Source: Patescibacteria group bacterium (GTDB lineage Bacteria; Patescibacteriota; UBA1384; XYA2-FULL-43-10; 1-14-0-10-43-13). Taken from it: 6,906 nucleotides of DNA. Position numbers and translations under genes: made by a program. The notes under the pieces were generated by a model. That model was not told the origin of the DNA. It was given only the letters and a program-made list of their open reading frames with translations, and did no database searches. The stretch spans positions 1 through 6,906 of the forward strand of contig JAKJEK010000047.1 of assembly GCA_022705465.1 (NCBI GenBank), read 5' to 3'. Below, piece by piece: positions 1-6,364 of the stretch; the stretch's first letter is position 1; each line of letters begins with the position of its first letter.

Positions 1-1314
1 GAGGATGTCTTGCAGCTAGGCGTGTTTAAGGTTTCGACTTTCCGCTTGACTCATAGCATTCCACAATCGATGGGCTTTGCCATTGATACCCCGGAAGGAT
101 TAATCGTTTATGCTACCGACTGGAAATTCGATCACACTCCTGCCGATGGTTTACCAGCAGATTTTCCGGCACTGGCCTCTCTGGGTGCCAAAAAACCGCT
201 CGTCTTGTTTTCTGAGTCAACCAACGTTGAAAAACCAGGTGTATCCGTTTCCGAAAAGGAAATTGAAGACTCGTTGCACAAAATTATTGAGTTTGCTCAT
301 GGACGTGTTATTGTCTCCACCTTCTCGACCCTTATCTCCAGAATCCAGCAGGTGTTGAATGTGGCTCGCAAACTCAATCGCAAAGTCGCCTTTGTCGGAC
401 GCAGTATGACCACTACGGTTGAGATTGCCATCTCGCTCGAAGCACTGGTGGTACCGCCAGACACAATTGTTGATATTAAGGATATCAACCAGTACCCCGA
501 CAATAAAGTTGTAATCGTTTGTACTGGCTCCCAGGGTGAAGACAAGGCTGCCTTAACCAGAATCGCTGCTGGCGAGCATCGCCAAGTCAAAATTAAGCGT
601 GGCGATTTGGTTGTGTTGTCGTCCTCACCAATTCCTGGCAATGAACGCAGTGTTTCCAGTCTGATGGACAACCTGTACCGCGAAGGCGCCAAGGTTATCT
701 ATCAGAAGCTCATGGACGTTCACACATCTGGTCACGCAAACCAGGAAGATTTGAAGTTAATGCTGGCTCTAATTCGGCCGCAGTATTTCATTCCGGTACA
801 CGGTGAGCGTCACCGCTTAATGTTGCACTGTCAGATTGCTCAGGATATGGGTATTGTTGACGAGGAACACTGCCTGGTCTCTGATGATGGTCAGGTCATC
901 GAGTTCCACAAAGGTCGTGGTGAAGTCACCAATAAACGTGTCCCTGCCTCTTATGTTTTAGTTGATGGTTTAGGTGTTGGTGACGTTGGAAATATCGTTC
1001 TTCGTGATCGAAAGGCAATGGCTCAGGATGGTATCTTTGTTATCATCGTCACCGTGGATCATGAGAACGGCGAAATTGTCACCTCGCCCGACATTATCTC
1101 ACGTGGTTTTATTTACATGCGTGAGAATGAGGACTTGGTTCACAAATCACGCGCTGAAATTAAAAGGATTTTCACTAAACACTCTCCTCAGGAAAAGATG
1201 GCTAAGGCTGACTGGTCTCTGGTCAAGCAGAAACTGCGTGACGAGATGGGCGAGTTTCTCTACAATGAGACTGAGCGTCGCCCGATGGTTATCCCGGTTA
1301 TTATTGAGGTCTAA
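1..1314 (+). CDS. rnj: Ribonuclease J, 5'-truncated by window edge
   Basis: The visible 437 codons match the C-terminal three quarters of RNase J, a zinc-dependent 5'-3' exo/endoribonuclease of the metallo-beta-lactamase/beta-CASP family that acts in cytoplasmic mRNA decay and rRNA processing. Seen: the THSIP motif (His at codon 18), the fourth metal motif as ATDWKFD (Asp at codon 40), the beta-CASP signatures GRSM, TGSQGE and SSSPIPGNE, the HTSGHA motif (codons 241-246), PVHGE (His at codon 267), and a C-terminal domain ending in an RRPMV-x-PVI segment typical of the family. The N-terminal HxHxDH metal motif lies upstream of the window; by comparison with family lengths of about 550-600 residues, roughly 120-170 residues are missing. 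The reading frame is open from base 1, so the TTG at 10 is not the true start. Oddity: the usual Gly before the motif-4 Asp (TGD) is Thr here. The gene is closed off by a strong terminator 26 bases downstream. Identification is secure. Confidence 0.95.
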   Translation, partial: EDVLQLGVFKVSTFRLTHSIPQSMGFAIDTPEGLIVYATDWKFDHTPADGLPADFPALASLGAKKPLVLFSESTNVEKPGVSVSEKEIEDSLHKIIEFAHGRVIVSTFSTLISRIQQVLNVARKLNRKVAFVGRSMTTTVEIAISLEALVVPPDTIVDIKDINQYPDNKVVIVCTGSQGEDKAALTRIAAGEHRQVKIKRGDLVVLSSSPIPGNERSVSSLMDNLYREGAKVIYQKLMDVHTSGHANQEDLKLMLALIRPQYFIPVHGERHRLMLHCQIAQDMGIVDEEHCLVSDDGQVIEFHKGRGEVTNKRVPASYVLVDGLGVGDVGNIVLRDRKAMAQDGIFVIIVTVDHENGEIVTSPDIISRGFIYMRENEDLVHKSRAEIKRIFTKHSPQEKMAKADWSLVKQKLRDEMGEFLYNETERRPMVIPVIIEV

Positions 1315-1340
1315 TTACGACGCGAATACCTGTGACTTAA

Positions 1341-1369
1341 GAAAAAGCCCTGATTTTCAGGGCTTTTTC
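1341..1369 (+). terminator. Strong intrinsic terminator after RNase J, probably bidirectional
   Basis: A perfect 13-bp inverted repeat (1341-1353 with 1357-1369) surrounds a 3-base TTT loop. The GC-rich core of the stem, AGCCCTGA/TCAGGGCT, is flanked by an A5 tract on the left and a T5 tract on the right, so the T tract is itself the outer part of the stem. This symmetric A-stem-T form can terminate transcription from either strand. It lies 26 bases after the RNase J stop and before the ftsK promoter, so it separates those two transcription units. Confidence 0.92.
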
Positions 1370-1429
1370 GATGGATAAACAATTCCCGTATTAGAAATGG
1401 TTGCCTTACTCAAAATTTCTTTCAGTTGC

Positions 1430-1458
1430 TTGCGCTATGTCGGGTGTTGTCGTATAAT
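1430..1458 (+). promoter_or_regulatory. Candidate sigma-70-type promoter for ftsK
   Basis: A perfect -10 hexamer TATAAT lies at 1453-1458. At exactly 17 bases upstream is TTGCGC (1430-1435), which keeps only the TTG of the -35 consensus. Transcription would begin near 1465, giving a leader of about 30 bases before the GTG start of ftsK. Its position right after the RNase J terminator supports the call. The -35 is weak, so an activator or a low basal rate is possible; this is inference. Confidence 0.65.
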
Positions 1459-1487
1459 TTTGTAGAAAAAGATATCGGTAAGTAAAT

Positions 1488-1492
1488 GGAGG
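1488..1492 (+). promoter_or_regulatory. Ribosome-binding site that fixes the ftsK GTG start
   Basis: GGAGG ends four bases before the GTG at 1497. An in-frame TAA at 1479-1481 excludes any longer N-terminus, and no other credible start is near, so this site decides the start. An ATG at 1486 overlaps the site but is in a different frame that leads to a short non-conserved peptide. Confidence 0.75.
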
Positions 1493-1496
1493 GTGT

Positions 1497-3779
1497 GTGG
1501 GTAGAAGGCGGAAGTTCCCAAAACACAAGCAGAAAAGACCAAAGTGGTATCAGAAAGAGAATGAGTGGGGCGATTTTGTTTTTGACTGGACTCTTGGCTT
1601 GCCCGGTGAAGTTTGGCGGGAGATTTTTGCTATCATTGTTCTCCTTTGTGCCTTGGTTATCTCTCTGGGCTTCTTTGGTATTGCTGGTTCCTTAGGAGAG
1701 TTTGCTGCACAAACCGCCCGGTCATTTTTTGGCCCCTTCGTGGCTTACATATTTACCGCAATTTTCTTCTATGCCGGATATGTTTTGCTGATTCCCCCAA
1801 AAACAAAAGACAAGGATCCATATCGCATATCGCGTTTCATCGGTCTGATATTGCTTGTTGTCGCTACCAGCACTTTTCTTCATTTGTTTGTCCCCGAAGA
1901 TAGCGCTCGCGGCATTGCTGAATTGGGTAGGGGCGGCGGACGGTTGGGTTTCTTGGTCTCATTTCCTCTTCGTAGTGCTATTGGATTGCTGCCAGCCTTC
2001 TTTCTTAGTCTTTCCCTTATGTTTATCTCCTTTCTGATGATCACGAAATTCTCGTTCACTTCTTTTCTGTCCTCGCCTGAGGATGAGGACCGCGATGACA
2101 GCAAGCTCAAAGTCAATACCGTTGGCAATAATGGCAAAGTTTCCGTTTTCGAATTAGCTAAAAGAAAAATTGGCGGTTTGGGTAAAAATAAAGATGTTGA
2201 TGCAACCGCGCCAGTGCTGGAAGTTGGTTCTAAGATGCCCGGTCCAGTAGATAGTAAGGTGGCCACCCACTCTGCTGCTAAGCCGGTTGAAGCCTGGCAA
2301 TATCCGCCGGTTGATATTCTGCGCGACTCCGATGAGGTGGCGAGCTCGGGCAATATCAATAAGAACGCCGACACAATCCAGAAAACGCTCGATAACTTTG
2401 GAATCGAAATTTCCATGGGCGACGTTAATATTGGACCGACCGTCACACAGTACACTCTTAAACCAAGCGGAGGCGTTAAGCTTAACCAAATTGTTGCTCG
2501 CCAGAATGATCTGGCTTTGGCGCTCTCTGCTAAAAGTTTGCGTGTTGAGGCTCCAATTCCTGGAAAAAACTTGGTTGGTATTGAAATCCCCAACAAAATT
2601 GCCGCGAAGGTCACACTAAGGGAGGTATTAGTCTCTAAAGAGATCAAAACCATTAAAAGCAAACTGGCTCTTGCTTTAGGTCGCGATGTGGCCGGTGAGC
2701 CGGTGGCTATCGATCTTGAGAAAATGCCCCACATGCTTATTGCTGGCGCAACCGGTTCCGGCAAGTCTGTCTGTATTAACGCTATCATTGTAACTTTGCT
2801 CTATAATAATGCGCCCAATGATCTTCGTTTGATATTGGTGGATCCAAAGAGGGTTGAGCTAACCGGCTATAACGGCATTCCTCATCTTTTAACACCTGTG
2901 GTAACCGAAGTTGATAAGACTGTTTCTACTCTCAAATGGGCGGTTCATGAAATGGAACGTCGTTACGAGATGTTTGCCCGATTAGGCAAGCGCAATATCA
3001 CTGCTTACAATATGGCGCCCGGAGAAGAGGGCAAACTTCCCTATATTGTCATCATCATCGATGAGTTGGCTGACTTGATGGCCACATCCGCTAAAGAGGT
3101 GGAGGGATCAATTGTGCGTCTAGCTCAAATGGCCCGTGCCACCGGCATTCACTTGATTGTTGCCACTCAGCGTCCTTCGGTTGATGTCTTAACCGGTCTA
3201 ATTAAAGCTAATATTCCTTCCCGTGTTGCGTTTGCTACCGCGTCCCAGGTTGATTCTCGAACCATTCTGGATATGTCCGGAGCAGAGAAACTGCTGGGCA
3301 ATGGGGATATGTTGTTTATGGGCAATGGCGTCGACAAACCGCGCCGTATTCAAGGTTGTTATGTTTCAGACAACGAGATAGAGGAACTCAACCAGTTTTT
3401 GAAGGACAAGGGCGAGGTTCATTATGACGAGTCAATCACAACCTTTAGGGGTGGTAAAAGCGGCGGTCTGGTAGAAGGCGGTGATGGTGCCTCTGAGGAC
3501 GATTTGTACGACGAGGCGATTGAGACAGTGGTCCGTGCCGGAAAAGCCTCTGCTTCGCTATTACAGCGGCGATTAAGAATAGGTTATGCCCGGGCGGCGA
3601 GATTATTAGACTTGCTTGAGCAAGCCGGAGTAATTGGCCCGGCCGAAGGGGCCAAGCCCAGAGATGTACTGATTACCGACACCGGGTCAATTGCATTTCA
3701 GGGCAATAGTAGTGACCGATTTGTTGATAACTACGGTGCCGGAGAATCAAACGGTCGAAATGAATATGAGCAATATTAG
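1497..3779 (+). CDS. ftsK: DNA translocase FtsK/SpoIIIE, complete
   Basis: A 760-residue septum-associated DNA pump that moves chromosomal DNA directionally during division. Seen in order: a basic cytoplasmic N-terminus (residues 1-25), four hydrophobic membrane segments (about 43-64, 81-100, 112-131 and 161-183), a short charged linker (about 190-270), the alpha/beta motor, and a C-terminal winged-helix gamma domain (about 668-728). The motor carries Walker A GATGSGKS (417-424), LVDPKRVEL, the Walker B segment IVIIIDE (517-523) and the VATQRPSVDVLTG-type sensor region. The gamma domain, which in known homologues reads polarity sequences such as KOPS/SRS, has the usual LQRRLRIGYARAARL core. 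Length matches SpoIIIE/SftA-type proteins rather than the much longer E. coli FtsK. The start is GTG, set by the ribosome-binding site at 1488 and an upstream in-frame stop. The stop is TAG. It is preceded by its own promoter and is the first gene after the terminator at 1341. Identification is very secure. Confidence 0.97.
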   Translation: MGRRRKFPKHKQKRPKWYQKENEWGDFVFDWTLGLPGEVWREIFAIIVLLCALVISLGFFGIAGSLGEFAAQTARSFFGPFVAYIFTAIFFYAGYVLLIPPKTKDKDPYRISRFIGLILLVVATSTFLHLFVPEDSARGIAELGRGGGRLGFLVSFPLRSAIGLLPAFFLSLSLMFISFLMITKFSFTSFLSSPEDEDRDDSKLKVNTVGNNGKVSVFELAKRKIGGLGKNKDVDATAPVLEVGSKMPGPVDSKVATHSAAKPVEAWQYPPVDILRDSDEVASSGNINKNADTIQKTLDNFGIEISMGDVNIGPTVTQYTLKPSGGVKLNQIVARQNDLALALSAKSLRVEAPIPGKNLVGIEIPNKIAAKVTLREVLVSKEIKTIKSKLALALGRDVAGEPVAIDLEKMPHMLIAGATGSGKSVCINAIIVTLLYNNAPNDLRLILVDPKRVELTGYNGIPHLLTPVVTEVDKTVSTLKWAVHEMERRYEMFARLGKRNITAYNMAPGEEGKLPYIVIIIDELADLMATSAKEVEGSIVRLAQMARATGIHLIVATQRPSVDVLTGLIKANIPSRVAFATASQVDSRTILDMSGAEKLLGNGDMLFMGNGVDKPRRIQGCYVSDNEIEELNQFLKDKGEVHYDESITTFRGGKSGGLVEGGDGASEDDLYDEAIETVVRAGKASASLLQRRLRIGYARAARLLDLLEQAGVIGPAEGAKPRDVLITDTGSIAFQGNSSDRFVDNYGAGESNGRNEYEQY

Positions 3780-3824
3780 TGTCTAGCAGCACCTTTACAG
3801 CATCCGGTATTATCAAGGTGGGAC

Positions 3825-3846
3825 CCATTTTCAACCAAAATGGTTG
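3825..3846 (+). repeat. Two overlapping, mutually exclusive small hairpins
   Basis: In the ftsK to RodZ-like gap, CCATTTT (3825-3831) pairs perfectly with AAAATGG (3837-3843) around a 5-base loop. The sequence of that loop and right arm can instead form CAACCA (3832-3837) with TGGTTG (3841-3846) around AAA. The two cannot coexist. No T-run follows, so this is not a normal intrinsic terminator. It may mark the 3' end of the ftsK message or be chance. Confidence 0.4.
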
Positions 3847-3873
3847 TTAGACAAAGTATATTAATTGGTCTAA
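3847..3873 (+). repeat. 6-bp inverted repeat overlapping candidate promoter
   Basis: TTAGAC (3847-3852) and GTCTAA (3868-3873) form a perfect inverted repeat with a 15-base spacer. Allowing one mismatch the arms extend inward to TTAGACAAA and TTGGTCTAA. The arms cover the proposed -35 and the start of the proposed -10, the geometry expected of an operator for a dimeric repressor, though 6 bp alone could arise by chance. Confidence 0.35.
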
Positions 3874-3876
3874 TAT
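3848..3876 (+). promoter_or_regulatory. Candidate promoter for RodZ-like gene
   Basis: TAGACA (3848-3853, five of six matches to the -35 consensus) lies 17 bases from TAATAT (3871-3876, four of six matches to the -10). Predicted initiation is near 3883, immediately before the first ATG at 3884, which would make the transcript leaderless or nearly so. The surrounding DNA is markedly AT-rich. Confidence 0.45.
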
Positions 3877-3883
3877 AAAGATA

Positions 3884-4603
3884 ATGGTCTCGAGTTTTAT
3901 GACTAAAAAGGGTCGGCTAAGGGAAACCTTAGGCGAACGTTTTAAGCGCGCACGGCAAGAAAACGAGCTGTCGCTTTTAGACGTTGAAGCCGGAACAAAA
4001 GTTCGAGCCAAGTATTTGGTTGCTCTGGAGAATGACGATTGGGACGCTCTTCCACAGAAAGTGTATACTCGGGGTTTCGTCTTAGCTTACGCCCGTTATT
4101 TGCAATTGGATACCGACGAAATCCTCAAGTTATTCGAACAAGGCACTGCATATCTTGGATCGGGTGACCCGGACAATCTCGTATATAAGAGATCCGTCAA
4201 AGAATCCAGAGTGTTAATTACACCCAAGCTTATCGCTTACCTTACTTTTGGTATGTTCGTTGTTTCGATGTTTTCTTACATCGTGTACCAGGTAGCCGGT
4301 TTTGCCGGCAGTCCAAACCTAAAGATTACTACACCAGAGAACAATCTAGTGGTGGAGGAGGACTCTTTGGATTTGGCTGGAGTCACCGATACTGATACCT
4401 ACGTAACGGTCAATGACGAAAACATACCAGTAACCAGCGAAGGCCGCTTTTCCTTGAGTTATAAGCTTCATCGTGGCGTGAATGTTATCAATATTCGTGC
4501 TATCAATAAGGCGAAAAAGGAAAGCGTTCAGGTGTATACTGTAGAATACCGGCCTAAAACAGCCGCCGCCGAAGAACGGAGAGGCGGAGATTCAAGCTTT
4601 TAG
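3884..4603 (+). CDS. rodZ: RodZ-like HTH membrane protein
   Basis: A 239-residue protein with RodZ architecture. Seen: an N-terminal Xre/Cro-type helix-turn-helix domain (about 11-85) with the family pattern LGERFKRAR, KVRAKYLVALENDDWDALP and YTRGFVLAYARYL, a linker, one membrane segment (about 114-139), and a beta-rich extracytoplasmic domain (about 145-223) resembling a small Ig-like fold, then a polar tail. Known RodZ proteins use the HTH to bind MreB rather than DNA and support cell shape; that role is inferred here. Position between ftsK and recA matches the Bacillus RodZ homologue neighbourhood. The start is uncertain: ATG 3884 has no clear ribosome-binding site, and ATG 3899 (residue 6) has only a weak GAG four bases upstream and begins at the conserved part. 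The stop is TAG. The extracytoplasmic part is short compared with enterobacterial RodZ. Family call is good; exact orthology is less certain. Confidence 0.82.
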   Translation: MVSSFMTKKGRLRETLGERFKRARQENELSLLDVEAGTKVRAKYLVALENDDWDALPQKVYTRGFVLAYARYLQLDTDEILKLFEQGTAYLGSGDPDNLVYKRSVKESRVLITPKLIAYLTFGMFVVSMFSYIVYQVAGFAGSPNLKITTPENNLVVEEDSLDLAGVTDTDTYVTVNDENIPVTSEGRFSLSYKLHRGVNVINIRAINKAKKESVQVYTVEYRPKTAAAEERRGGDSSF

Positions 4604-4631
4604 GGTACGGGGAGCGTAGATGTAGTTGCTG

Positions 4632-4654
4632 CGGCAAGTGTCATTGCCGATTTT
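4632..4654 (+). terminator. Weak terminator or attenuator-like hairpin ahead of recA
   Basis: CGGCAA (4632-4637) pairs perfectly with TTGCCG (4644-4649) around a 6-base loop, followed by ATTTT (4650-4654). This is a small hairpin plus a short T-run 28 bases after the RodZ-like stop and 22 bases before the recA start. It could trim or partly terminate the upstream transcript, or modulate recA expression. The stem is short, so full termination is doubtful. A possible -10 (TACAAT, 4654-4659) directly follows it but lacks a recognisable -35. Confidence 0.4.
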
Positions 4655-4667
4655 ACAATTTGTTCGT

Positions 4668-4672
4668 AGGAG
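4668..4672 (+). promoter_or_regulatory. Ribosome-binding site that fixes the recA start
   Basis: AGGAG ends four bases before ATG 4677. The frame stays open further upstream to a TTG at 4626, but that start has no ribosome-binding site and would add residues with no counterpart in RecA, so ATG 4677 is chosen. Confidence 0.85.
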
Positions 4673-4676
4673 TAAC

Positions 4677-5762
4677 ATGGCTAAGAAGACGGAAGACCAC
4701 AACCCGGTCATGGAGGAAGACAAAAATAAAAAAGGTAAAAACGAGGCATTACAAGCTGCCCTTTCTGCAATTGAGAAACAGTTCGGCAAGGGTGCGATCA
4801 TGAACTTGGGAGAGAGTGCGAAACTTAAAGTTGATGTAATACCTACCGGTTCGCTCTCGCTCGATCTGGCGCTTGGTGTCGGTGGTCTGCCTCGCGGTCG
4901 TGTCGTTGAAATTTACGGTCCTGAATCCTCGGGTAAAACCACTCTTGCTTTGACTGCTATTGCTCAAGCGCAACGCGGAGGTGGTAATGCGGCCTTTATC
5001 GACGCTGAGCATGCGTTTGATCCGGATTATGCTCAGAAACTCGGTGTTGACCTCGGAAATTTGCTAATTTCTCAACCTGACACAGGTGAGCAGGCGCTCG
5101 ATATCGCTGAAACCCTAGTGCGGTCCAATGCTATCGACATTATCGTCATTGATTCGGTCGCCGCTCTCGTTCCGCGTGCTGAAATCGAAGGTGAGATGGG
5201 TGATGCGATGGTTGGCGTTCAGGCTAGGCTGATGAGTCAGGCCTTGCGCAAGCTAACCGGCATTGTTTCCAAGTCAAAAACAATCTTGGTATTTATCAAC
5301 CAGATCCGCATGAAGATTGGCGTTATGTTCGGTAATCCAGAAACCACAACTGGTGGTAACGCTCTGAAATTCTACTCGTCAGTGCGTTTAGACATTCGTC
5401 GTAAGGCAAGCTTAAAGCGCGGTGACGCTGACGTTGGCAACCATGTGGCAGTTAAAGTTGTGAAAAATAAGGTTGCCCCGCCCTTTAAAACTGCTGAATT
5501 CGACATTCTCTTTAACGAGGGAATCGACCGTATGGGCGAACTAGTTGACTTGGGCATTCGCTATGAAGTGATTGAACGCGCTGGCTCCTGGGTTTCTTAT
5601 AAGGGCGAAAAACTCGGTCAAGGCAAGGATAGCGCTAGGGCATTCCTGGCCCAAAATCCAGAGATCACCGAAGAAGTCAGGGCTGCTGTAATTCAGGCCG
5701 CTCATGGCGGAGCGTCCGCCACTGCTATTGAGGCACCTGCTGCGGCTGCAGAGGAAGCCTAA
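4677..5762 (+). CDS. recA: Recombinase RecA, complete
   Basis: A 361-residue RecA, the ATP-dependent strand-exchange protein of homologous recombination that also triggers LexA cleavage where an SOS system exists. Seen: core start EALQAALSAIEKQFGKG after an extended, Lys/Glu-rich N-terminus (about 15 residues longer than E. coli RecA by Walker A position), Walker A GPESSGKT (81-88), catalytic Glu 111 in AEHAFDP, Walker B IIVIDS (155-160), loop L1 region (about 164-180), and loop L2 with NQIRMKIGVMFGNPE and TTTGGNALKFY (208-233). The C-terminal domain is complete and ends in an Ala/Glu-rich tail. All catalytic residues are present. AEHAFDP replaces the common AEHALDP, a conservative difference. 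No recognisable LexA box (E. coli or Bacillus type) lies in the 73 bases upstream. recX follows 15 bases later, consistent with one operon. Identification is certain. Confidence 0.99.
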   Translation: MAKKTEDHNPVMEEDKNKKGKNEALQAALSAIEKQFGKGAIMNLGESAKLKVDVIPTGSLSLDLALGVGGLPRGRVVEIYGPESSGKTTLALTAIAQAQRGGGNAAFIDAEHAFDPDYAQKLGVDLGNLLISQPDTGEQALDIAETLVRSNAIDIIVIDSVAALVPRAEIEGEMGDAMVGVQARLMSQALRKLTGIVSKSKTILVFINQIRMKIGVMFGNPETTTGGNALKFYSSVRLDIRRKASLKRGDADVGNHVAVKVVKNKVAPPFKTAEFDILFNEGIDRMGELVDLGIRYEVIERAGSWVSYKGEKLGQGKDSARAFLAQNPEITEEVRAAVIQAAHGGASATAIEAPAAAAEEA

Positions 5763-5777
5763 ACCTGATGAGTTAGT

Positions 5778-6254
5778 ATGCCGAAGTACGAACCCCTACA
5801 ATATGCTCTGTCCTTACTAAAACTACGTGATCGGACGGTCGGTGAAATGCGGGATAAGATGCGCCGCAAAGGCTACCTTGGAGAAGAGGTCGAGCAGGTT
5901 ATTGCCAAATTATTGGAAAAAGATCTGCTTAACGACCAGCGCTTTGCTGAATCATACCTTCGTTCCCAGGTGCAATACCGGCCCTCCGGTCGCCATCGAA
6001 TCAGAGCCAAAATGAAGCAACTGTTCCTTTCGGACCAGTTGATTCAATCTGTGATGTCTGGGTATGATGTTGGCACTGAAACGGAGAAGGCTAAAGATTT
6101 GACTCAGAGATGGTTGGCCAAAAAAGCTGGTATAACCGACGATGAGATACGTCAGAAACTTGGCCGTTTTCTTTCGAGCCGTGGATTTGACTGGGAGGTT
6201 GTTCGGGAAGTGTTAGACAGGATAAAAAACGGAGCTTTACAAGAAGAAATATAA
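5778..6254 (+). CDS. recX: Regulatory protein RecX
   Basis: A 158-residue, mainly helical protein of the RecX family, whose known members bind the RecA filament groove and limit its growth and ATPase activity. Seen: the first three-helix repeat with the RecX pattern ALSLLKLRDRTVGEMRDKM-RRKGY (about 10-33), the diagnostic LLNDQRFAESYLRSQ (about 51-65), the basic PSGRHRIRAKMKQ turn (about 69-81), and a last repeat with KLGRFLSSRGFDWEVVREVL (about 129-148). Length is normal for the family. The gene begins 15 bases after recA, indicating co-transcription and perhaps translational coupling, since no good ribosome-binding site precedes ATG 5778. A minimal ATG-AGT-TAG reading frame occupies 5768-5776 just before it. 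The stop is TAA. No terminator is visible after it. Confidence 0.92.
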   Translation: MPKYEPLQYALSLLKLRDRTVGEMRDKMRRKGYLGEEVEQVIAKLLEKDLLNDQRFAESYLRSQVQYRPSGRHRIRAKMKQLFLSDQLIQSVMSGYDVGTETEKAKDLTQRWLAKKAGITDDEIRQKLGRFLSSRGFDWEVVREVLDRIKNGALQEEI

Positions 6255-6324
6255 GTGTCTGATAAGCTAAATATTTCAATTGCTCCAGTCGCTGCAATAC
6301 TGCTATGGTAGAGGCACCGAAGTA

Positions 6325-6333
6325 TGTTATAAT
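6325..6333 (+). promoter_or_regulatory. Extended -10 promoter for ppsA
   Basis: TGT followed by a perfect TATAAT (6328-6333) is an extended -10 element, which can act without a good -35; none is seen 16-18 bases upstream. Predicted initiation near 6340 gives a leader of about 25 bases to the GTG start. The rest of the gap from 6255 shows no terminator, tRNA or small gene, so read-through from recX may also supply ppsA message. Confidence 0.65.
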
Positions 6334-6354
6334 TAGACAAATTGATATTACTAG

Positions 6355-6360
6355 AGGAGG
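6355..6360 (+). promoter_or_regulatory. Consensus ribosome-binding site for ppsA
   Basis: A full AGGAGG ends four bases before GTG 6365, the same spacing as for ftsK and recA in this window. It supports the GTG as the start of ppsA. Confidence 0.85.
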
Positions 6361-6364
6361 GGTC

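Noticed and set aside
10..12. TTG at 10 as the RNase J start
   Set aside because: The frame is open to base 1 and the protein would lack the essential N-terminal metal motif, so the gene is cut by the window edge.
1486..1695. Short plus-strand frame starting at ATG 1486
   Set aside because: It overlaps the ftsK ribosome-binding site and start in another frame and gives a non-conserved peptide; the FtsK frame explains the DNA.
1880..2788. A 302-codon open frame on the minus strand inside ftsK
   Set aside because: It lies wholly antisense to a strongly conserved FtsK coding region, has no recognisable domain, and its residue pattern is what the reverse frame of FtsK would give.
4626..4676. 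Longer RecA starting at TTG 4626
   Set aside because: No ribosome-binding site precedes it, the added 17 residues are unlike RecA, and AGGAG sits correctly before ATG 4677.
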